Assembly: GCA_949752735.1 (NCBI GenBank)
Contig: OX457040.1
Span: 3,823,583 to 3,887,582, forward strand
Length of the DNA: 64,000 bases
Direction: 5' to 3'
Source: Lumbricus terrestris
Taxonomy: Eukaryota; Annelida; Clitellata; Crassiclitellata; Lumbricidae
Positions 56,870 through 64,000 of this stretch are shown piece after piece (position 1 is the first letter of the stretch; every line of letters begins with the position of its first letter). A program made the translations under genes and the position numbers. The notes below the pieces were generated by a model, which saw nothing but the letters and a program-made list of their open reading frames with translations, had not been told where the DNA came from and ran no database searches.

Positions 56870-57290
56870 TCATAGGACCTGTCGATGGCAAGATGTCGTG
56901 AAACTATGAAAATGGCATGTTGACTTGAACCAAGAACTAAACACCTTTCACAGGCATCACCATTATGATACATCAGGCATAGGCTGTGGAGTTCCGAACA
57001 GTATTGTTTGGGCACTGACAGGAATTATTGCCGGAGAAAGAAACTTACATGACATTTTGAATGACAGAAAAGAAAAGAAATATTGTAATAACACGTCCAT
57101 GATATCCAAGGTAATCGTAATCAGAGTAAAATAAGACAGCAATATGTGGACAGTTTTAACAAATGTCGCAAAATGGCCAAGGGTGACAGTCTCCAAAAAC
57201 GGAGAACATCTGACAACTGCAAAAATGATAATACTTTCAAATTGTTTGCGGCGTCATAATGTTATGACGTTGATCCTCGAAATAAACGGT
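56870..57290 (+). repeat. AACACCTTT module and GTCTCCAA module
   Basis: GTCGATGGCAAGATGTCGTG and AGAACTAAACACCTTTCACA (56934), then AACAAATGTCGCAAAATGGC, GACAGTCTCCAAAAACGGAG, AACATCTGACAACTGC and GCGTCATAATGTTATGACGT. It shows the motif is internal to a longer repeat. Confidence 0.6.
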
Positions 57291-57883
57291 ATAAGTAAGT
57301 AAGTACTTATATATTCTTTATTAATCTAGTTGCAAAACCGCATTTCGGTTTACATGAATTTAGGCATAAAAAAGCATTCTTAAAACGTTTTTTCTCATTA
57401 AGTTCGGTCATGTGACCCGGGGCAAATGGAATAGGGGAGTTTCATTACACTATGCGTTGCTTAAAGGTGCCTTCAGTCTGAGGCTCATGAATGTAAATAA
57501 TCTTCGCTAACATTGCAATAGAATAACTAAGGAGTTGTGCAACGGTAACCGAACGCAATATTCCATGAGGTTCAAACGTCAGTTTATTTACAATGAAGAA
57601 TGATAAATGATGTTATGTGAGCTTCTGAACGTTGATTGGAGGATATTCACTGCTTACAGTATTGTTTTGTATAGAGTTTAATAGCATAAAGTGCCCGCGG
57701 CGTTCAAAATCCTTCGTGGTGACTCTAATGTTGAGATTTCTGTGTGAAACTGACCGTCTCTGAAACTGTTGTGTTTTAATTTTGGCGGTTCATGTGTGGC
57801 TAACCTTCAGATCGTAGACGGCTAAAGACAAGATAAGACAAGCCGGAATTTGAAATGAAATAGCTGGAATTAAACACCTTTAC

Positions 57884-58099
57884 ATGAGGAAACATGGAGA
57901 CTGCTTAGAGAAGGAGATTATGCAAGTAACGGTTCCGAGAGCAAGATCAAGGGAAAGACCTAGGAAGAGGTGGTGGGACAACATGTGTGAATGGACGGGA
58001 TTATCAACAGAGCAATTGTTGAGAGCAACCGAAGACAGGAGAGGATGGAGAAGAACTGTCCAAAATGCGACCAAACCTCGTGTCGAGGATGGTTGAAGG
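57884..58099 (+). pseudogene. RTE/BovB-like 3' fragment 1
   Basis: RKHGDCLEKEIMQVTVPRAR, SRERPRKRWWDNMCEWTGLS and TEQLLRATEDRRGWRRTVQN, then RVEDG*. This is the last ~70 residues of the RTE protein and a more diverged subfamily than 38006. It starts right after the motif GGAATTAAACACCTTTACAT (57866). Confidence 0.8.
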
Positions 58100-58194
58100 C
58101 AAGGCAAGGCAAAACACCTTTATCAAGAAATATAGTTTTAATATAATATATAGATAAAAGCCGCTCTCCTGTATAATCATAGCGTAGTTGCAAC

Positions 58195-58345
58195 GTACGT
58201 AAGTACAGGAAAAGTCTGGAATGTGCTTGGAAGAGCTAAGAGAGGCGACAATAAACAGGAGACAATGGAGAGGATACATCATGACTGTCGCCAGAGCTCC
58301 AAGAGCTGACGGCACCAGGTGACCAGGTGACCATTAAAAATAAAC
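58195..58345 (+). pseudogene. RTE/BovB-like 3' fragment 2
   Basis: VQEKSGMCLEELREATINRR, QWRGYIMTVARAPRADGTR* and then GGTGACCAGGTGACCATTAA. It is nearly the same as the end of the copy at 50200-50310 and is another extreme 5' truncation. Confidence 0.85.
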
Positions 58346-58739
58346 TATGTAAAGAAACGTCGACGTCAACAAGCGCAAATATCGTTGAAAGATGTAAATG
58401 TGAGTTGCAACGTAATGTCGATGGAAACTGTATTTGTAGTAGACGCTACAGATTAAGAGACTAGCAGTCACTAACTTATAATTACGTTCAAGTTCCAGAC
58501 AGTGCCAACGTAGTACCTGGTAACCCTGAAAAATGATTCTACAGTAAATGGTAGATATTGCCGTTGTCGGGTATTTTTTAGTGCCAGCGACAGAGATAAA
58601 AAGCGAGGAGGGCGATGGCGACAACCATGAAGTTCGTTTATCGATAAACATAGGCAACCGTGACAGCATTAAATAGTGTAACACACGGGCGCTACTATAG
58701 TCCTTTTTGGTAATGCTATTTATGAACCGCACAGGCATA

Positions 58740-59090
58740 TTGGAATTACTTAAACACCTTTCTAAAACGGCTCATTATATTTTAATAGTCGTCTTTTGAA
58801 TGCACCGGATTGAATGACTACCTAATGTGCCTATGCTGAACCACAGTGCCGCGTCTAAGCCATCTGCAGTGTTTGAACACCGCAAGGTCCTTTGAGACAA
58901 AAATTTATCTTTTAGCAAATTCGGACAATTACAGAGCCACTTAATAACTTTTGAGACAACAGAAACGATTGCTATGCGTAAATATGGATCGTCTTTTAGC
59001 CTGTTAAAATTTGATTTAAATATGCTTATTTTTGGCAAAGATAATTGGCAAACATCGTCGGGGTCTTTTTATGGTCAACCCTGTATATAC
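58740..59090. other. No recognisable gene; motif at 58750
   Basis: CTTAAACACCTTTCTAAAAC is present. The minus-strand ORF 58775-59038 has no motif I recognise. Confidence 0.4.
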
Positions 59091-59094
59091 CATT

Positions 59095-59195
59095 TATATT
59101 CATTCGTTCATTCATTAATTCAAATTTTTAATTAGCACCTATTGAAGGACTACTCGGTGGTACTCCCAACTCTAGCACGGCCAAGAAGGAAATAA
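59095..59195 (-). pseudogene. Degenerate L2-like LINE 3' end
   Basis: ATTCATTCGTTCATTCATTA tail, then TAGCACCTATTGAAGGACTA and CTCGGTGGTACTCCCAACTC, a worn version of the (ATTC)n tail plus AGCGCC..CTCAGAGGCGCTCCCGACT seen at 19360-19425. Confidence 0.55.
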
Positions 59196-60049
59196 TATAA
59201 TTTATAACATATCTGAATCTATTGTATACATAGACCTATAATCAATATGCGTGTGTATAAATTCAAATAAACATTCTTCTGAAAGACAAGGAAATGAAAT
59301 ATTTGTAACTAGTAAGTAAGTTAGCAAGCAAAAAGGAGAGTGAGTAAGTAAGTAAGTTGGCAAGTAAGTAAGCAAAAAAGAGATAAATTATTTCTTTAAA
59401 AGCAACTTGAATAACCTTTGAAACCTGAAGATGTCATAAGTCTAGAATTAAACACCTCTAATAAGAGATATTAACAGCTACAAAAGGTTTAACTTACTTG
59501 TAATTAACGCTGTTTTTGTCAATTGATTCTTTGTCATCAATCATAATAATCTGAGTCCATCCATCCATCAACGCTGTTTAAATTGTCACTGCTGCACCCT
59601 TCGCCATCACGCTTATTCAGATAGTTTCAGCAACTTGCAATATCAAGACTGTGATGCAGGAGTAAAATGCAACGCTAGCAATTCATATTTCTTGCAATAG
59701 CAAATGATCAATCATAAAATGCCATTCCGAAGCGATTTCAACTCAAATGCATGTATGCATGATGTCACTAAAAAGTAAGAATGTCTTCAGGCGTATCCGA
59801 CAAAGTGGACGAGAGGAAGGCTGATGAGTTGAAGCCGGAGTTCCTACGGAAGACGGATCCAGCCATGGAGGATCCAACATTAGTAATGATTCCGCATTTA
59901 CCAATATCATTTGACACGTCATTTCGTTAATTAAACAGAAATCAAGCAAACGATGGTTTCGTTGTAAAATGTTACCTAGGTCTACTTATGCGTGAGCTGT
60001 CGACCTACTAAAATCTCATCATCTGCTTCAACCGACTCTGGTGAAAAAA

Positions 60050-60320
60050 TCTCGTTAGACCATTTGCAGCCGTTGCAGTAATAATAAATCCCACCAATGG
60101 CGCTTTGCTAGACTAGGCCTATAGGTAGAGATAGGTCGACGTCAAATTATTAACAGCCACGCTATGTAGCTAAACAATAGACTAATGCTTTGGTGATGCA
60201 AAACCACCTAAACTTTGATGTCATCGGTTCTGTCGACATACAGAAGAAAGATGTAAAACCACGAAATAACAACCGTGATAACAGACACCTTTAATTAGTT
60301 TCTATATTGCTATAATATTT
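60050..60320 (+). repeat. Dispersed module, long copy
   Basis: TTAGACCATTTGCAGCCGTT, GCAGTAATAATAAATCCCAC, CAATGGCGCTTTGCTAGACT, GCCACGCTATGTAGCTAAAC, GATGTCATCGGTTCTGTCGA and ACAGACACCTTTAATTAGTT (60283). Confidence 0.7.
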
Positions 60321-61010
60321 GTCGGTTTTGCGTTTATTGCTTGGTAGACCAACTTACGATGCAACATAAAGACTTTGCTATCTCGTGGATGCAAATAAAT
60401 TATAATCAATAGAATAATTTCCAGGAACGGAGAACATTACTCAGCTTGAATAATCATATGCTTTCAAACTGTCGTCGACGTATTGTGTCGTTGGGGTTGA
60501 ACTTTGCGTGTAGAAGGACAACTTGAAAGCCAAAATGAACGCATCCTGTGTCTTTTATATATTATGCTCAGTTTGTAAATGTAGAGCGCAATAAAACAGC
60601 TACAATGAGTTGCACCATTGCGTAATAATCATCGCGCCTGCAATTTTGTGCTTTGTATGAAGAAATGGTAGAAAATACAATCAAGACTTTCACGAGGCGA
60701 GAATAAAACACCCTTAGTACGAGTCCTAGACAGCTATATAAGTCAAACTTACAATAAACCAGCATTGTATGTGAATTCAAGTATCATTGTCAGTTGCAGG
60801 AAACGTATTGGGGAAAACGATGTAGAACAGGAGAATTATAATTCTGCAAACTACGAAGCGATAGCAACAGATGACACATTTCAGAGAGAGAATCAAAAGA
60901 AGAAAAGCACAATGGGAAGGAGGCATTTTCAAAGAGCAGAGAAATTGCGAAAAATCAAATAAATAGGGATTTGAGGAGACGGATAATAGAGATACTGATA
61001 ATATCGGTTT

Positions 61011-61075
61011 TGTGTTTGACCCGAACAGCGTCAACCTCGATATTATGGAGTGCAATGCTGTTCGGGTCAAACACA
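61011..61075. repeat. Perfect 19 bp hairpin
   Basis: TGTGTTTGACCCGAACAGC (61011-61029) pairs exactly with GCTGTTCGGGTCAAACACA (61057-61075) across a 27 nt loop. No T-run or known small-RNA context identifies it. Confidence 0.9.
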
Positions 61076-61287
61076 TGGACCATCAGCAATGAGGACATAC
61101 ATGTATATATTGAGACTGGAGGCATTCGAAGCGTGGTTACGGAGAAGTAGGCATCAAATCGGCTAGACGGAACATTTGACAAACCATGAAGTGTAAATGA
61201 GTGCAGAAGAAAGCGCCCAGTTAAAGAGGGACAACGAAAGATGGTCTAAAATGAAATTACTACAATGCTGCTTTGTGGTGAACTCCG

Positions 61288-61395
61288 CCACTGGTTGCAC
61301 TTTGCCACTGCTAGTCCAATGCGTGGGTAAAGAAGGAGGGCACCGATAATGATCTCTTTTGTCGCACAGTGACGTTAAACTGCAATACCGGTACT
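61288..61395 (-). repeat. CTCCTCCTTTATCC repeat
   Basis: AACTCCGCCACTGGTTGCAC, TTTGCCACTGCTAGTCC, GGTAAAGAAGGAGGGCACC and CACAGTGACGTTAAACTGCA. Confidence 0.7.
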
Positions 61396-61540
61396 GCATG
61401 ATGCTGCTATAATGCCAAACAAGTTTTGGTCGGCAGAATCGGCCTTTGATGTCACAAGCAGTCGTTGAACTCTGGATCCATCCATTATTATATTGTCGTA
61501 CCTAATCCGCATAAAATGCCTATTTATTCATTTATTTATC

Positions 61541-61718
61541 CATTTATATAGCGCCTCTTCAGGCTCTCTACTCAGAGGCGCTCCCGACTACAGCGCAGAC
61601 ACATGCATCGGAGTTTTACAAGAAATTGCGAGTAAATGACTTGGTCAAGATGGCCTGAGGTGGACTCGAACCTGCAACGACAACGAATGAACATACCCAT
61701 TACACAACCAAGCCCCAC
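61541..61718 (-). mobile_element. tRNA-derived SINE
   Basis: Minus-strand copy with head GGGGCTTGGTTGTGTAATGG, B box GGTTCGAGTCCACCTCAGGC, GTAAAACTCCGATGCATGTG, GGGAGCGCCTCTGAGTAGAG and AGAGGCGCTATATAAATGGA. The tail ATAAATAAATGAATAAATA is closer to the LINE 3' ends than in other copies. Part of its head is included in the tandem duplication to the right. Confidence 0.9.
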
Positions 61719-62450
61719 GATTGACATTTCCAGATCAAAGCCTAGAGACAACGCAAGTTGTCTTTGTTAGTACTAAATAGCTAGTAAGGATAATTATCTC
61801 CTGGTGTTCTTAAGATAATTTACAATCACCAAGATATGAATAATCTCTTGTGGAGACAATCCCAATAATGCACAGCATCTTCGTTAACCAATAATTATAT
61901 CTAACGGTTAACCAATAAGCCTGTCGCGTGGCAATCCATAGATGTAGCTAAACACCAGAGACTTCATAAAAAATTGTGCATAATAAACTGTCGACGTCAA
62001 CGACCGCAAGATGTCGCTATAAATAAAATCTCTAAATAGAAGAGTCATTTACACACCTTTTTGAAGTATTTTAGTTACAAAATAATAACTATCGATAAGC
62101 ACGAATGATAACTGATAATCCAGGAGTACAAAGCAACGTTAACACTAACTAGAGATATCGAATGGCCTCAAGATATATAGAGTCAAAGGTAAATGAAAAT
62201 ATTATATTGTTATAGTACTGCTGCTTCGCTGGAAACTCTGATAACACCGGTGGCGCCAGTCACAAACTCGAGCACAGGAGGATGCCATAAAGTTGATTAA
62301 TGACTATCTCAAAAACTATACCGATGATGTGTAGTGGATAGAGTTCGGTTGACTACAAATCTTCTTCTCTTCTTTCCCTTCAGGATATTATTAATTGATC
62401 CATTGGCAGTTTGGAACACTATCATCGACTGCGTCCAACTCCAAGACGGT
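61655..62450 (+). repeat. Tandem duplication, unit 1 (~797 bp)
   Basis: From the SINE head through GACATTTCCAGATCAAAGCC, CTAGTAAGGATAATTATC, TTCTTAAGATAATTTACAAT, TCCATAGATGTAGCTAAACA, CGTCAACGACCGCAAGATGT, TTTACACACCTTTTTGAAGT, ACTAACTAGAGATATCGAAT, TGCTGCTTCGCTGGAAACTC and ATTATTAATTGATCCATTGG. No insertion is present. Confidence 0.85.
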
Positions 62451-64000
62451 TTGAGGTGGATTCGAACCTGCAACGGCAATGAACATAACCACTACACCAC
62501 CAAACCTCACAGTTGACATTGCCAGATCAAGGCCTAGAGATAGGGGTGGCAACGCTAGTTATCTCTGTTAGTCCTGAAGCACAGTATCGCTGAATTGCTA
62601 GTAAGGATCTTTACCTTGTGGTATTCTTAAGATAATTTACAATCACCAATATTATGAATAATCTCTTGTAGAGACAATCCCAATAATGCACAGCATCGTC
62701 GTTAACCAATTATCTAACGGTTAACCAAAATGCATGTCGCATGGCAATCCATAGATGTAGCTAAACACCGGAAACTACGTTAAAAATTGTGTATAATAAA
62801 CTGTCGACGTTAACGACCGTAAGATTTCACTATAAATTAAATCGCAAAATACAAGTCATTTACACACCTTTTAAAAATATTATAGTTACAAAATAATAAT
62901 TGAAGGGCTTGGAGCAATAACAAGGTATGTCGAAAATCATGAATGTTGGGAAATCGACTTCAAAGATTTACCACTTCAAACAGCCGTATCTAAGCCATTT
63001 GATCACATATCGACAAACAGTTTTAAGCAATATGTACCTTAAAATTGTCTTTAACGAAATTTGTAAATGTTTCAATGCGAAATATGAAATTATTATTATT
63101 TTTTATACATTTTGCATCATATCGGGTTATTGCAACACGAACACTCAGTCATCAGTATCATTTCTGGTGCAATAACAGGTTATGTCGACAAAGCGTTTTT
63201 TAGCAGCTGCAATACCATACATGTCATCTGGAATAAGTGAACATACCTTATTATTGCACTGAACTGTCTCTATTACACAGTTCGAGAATCGTGCAATAAC
63301 ATGGTAAGTCATCATAACTGTAGTACTGTCGATATATTTGATATGTAAAAACAGTGCAATAAGAAGTTTTAATGACATAACTGTAGAAATTGCATCCAAT
63401 TCAAACGAAAGTGGGAGCAATAACAGATTATGTCAAATAACTTCATTGTTGCACCGGCTTCAATACAAAGTTTGTAAGAAAACACGGCAATGTATGTCGT
63501 CATACCGGGATATTGCAGTAGAGTTATGGTCGAACTCTGATGAGTGTGCAATAACATGTTATGTTGACATAACGTTTTTTGAAAAACAGCGCTCAAAACT
63601 ATTCAGATCTATACCAAATTTACAGAGTTGATAGATTACCATCTTCCGCTCACGGTGGCATACTGTTTCGCAAGACATAGGTATGTCGACATACCTTGTT
63701 ATTGCTCCAAGCCCTTCAATTGTCGATACGCACAGGTCGCGATTCACGAGTACACCCCAGTCGACACTAACTAGAGATATCGAATGGGCACACGATAGAG
63801 TCGTAGGCAAATGACGATACTATCGTATTACTACTGCTGCTTCGCTGGAAACTCTGATGACACCAGTGGCGCCAGTCACAAGCTTGAACAAAGGAGGATG
63901 CCAAAAAGTTAATGACTATCCTAAACACTTTTCGGTTATGTTGACTACAGTTCTTCTTCTCTTCTTTCCTTTCAGGATATTATTAATTGATCCATTGGCA
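62450..64000 (+). repeat. Tandem duplication, unit 2 (runs off the window)
   Basis: Starts with a SINE head remnant (GGTTTGAGGTGGATTCGAAC at 62448) and repeats unit 1 at +797 bp; after the inserted element the offset is about +1622 bp. The window ends at ATTATTAATTGATCCATTGG, the same point at which unit 1 ended, so a third unit may follow outside. Confidence 0.85.
62902..63717. mobile_element. 816 bp MITE-like element with 32 bp inverted ends and internal motif register
   Basis: Ends GAAGGGCTTGGAGCAATAAC plus AAGGTATGTCGA, exactly complementary over 32 bp. Flanked by AATT on both sides (62898-62901 and 63718-63721), a 4 bp target duplication; unit 1 shows the empty site (AATAATAACTATCGATA). 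Inside, GCAATAA words recur at 62914, 63169, 63293, 63356, 63417 and 63547, with inverted forms near 63130, 63255 and 63697, and several are followed by TATGTCGACATA-like palindromes. No transposase frame and no superfamily assignment. Confidence 0.9.

Noticed and set aside
60765..60962. Charged 65-codon ORF as a host exon
   Set aside because: No known domain, no splice-site pair that I could defend, and it is bordered by repeat modules.

Overview
The window looks like repeat-dense intergenic DNA from an animal nuclear genome. It contains tRNA-derived SINEs, L2-like and RTE/BovB-like LINEs, mariner, hAT, piggyBac-type and Mutator-like DNA transposons, and long pure microsatellites: (CT)n, (GT)n, (TA)n, about 490 bp of (ATC)n and about 320 bp of (GAT)n. 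No bacterial operons or dense coding are present. A marine invertebrate is a reasonable guess because the LINE/SINE types are common there, but the sequence does not fix the taxon. I found no host protein-coding gene, exon chain or functional tRNA/rRNA gene that I would defend; every recognisable coding stretch belongs to a transposable element.

Layout. 0-3.6 kb: old dispersed repeats, a tetranucleotide array, a reverse-transcriptase relic and a SINE. 3.7-8.9 kb: a roughly threefold duplicated segment, one copy interrupted by a 2.07 kb hAT-like element (5599-7667) that carries a 130-134 bp dimeric satellite. 9-14 kb: SINEs, microsatellites and a long inverted repeat. 14.0-15.9 kb: a small MITE, a Mutator-like relic with minisatellite-built inverted ends, and copies of a ~95 bp SINE-like unit. 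18.4-20 kb: the giant (ATC)n and an LINE 3' fragment. 22.56-24.32 kb: a complete mariner-type element with 205 bp inverted ends and one stop codon in the transposase. 25.0-28.4 kb: a full-length, uninterrupted L2-like LINE on the minus strand. 30-37 kb: old duplications, a SINE, LINE tails and a piggyBac-type MITE. 38-50.3 kb: three RTE fragments, an L2-type fragment, several SINEs and (GAT)n arrays, possibly nested in an old hAT. 51.6-53.4 kb: a hAT element with perfect 8 bp target duplication and eight 120 bp tandem repeats. 55.5-56.6 kb: a third hAT with perfect 8 bp duplication. 57.9-58.3 kb: two more RTE 3' ends. 61.6-64 kb: a ~0.8 kb tandem duplication, one copy interrupted by an 816 bp element with 32 bp inverted ends and internal motifs on a ~62 bp register.

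How the parts relate. The 3' tail of the tRNA-derived SINE matches the 3' end of the L2-like LINEs, so the LINE at 25-28 kb is the likely kind of machinery that moved the SINEs. A 20 bp motif, AATTAAACACCTTTAATAAG, recurs at roughly 45-50 places on both strands, usually 40-90 bp from a conserved GCAAGATGTCG or TGACGTCAT block. It is the most pervasive unexplained signal here, and related words also sit in the monomers of both hAT-borne satellites.
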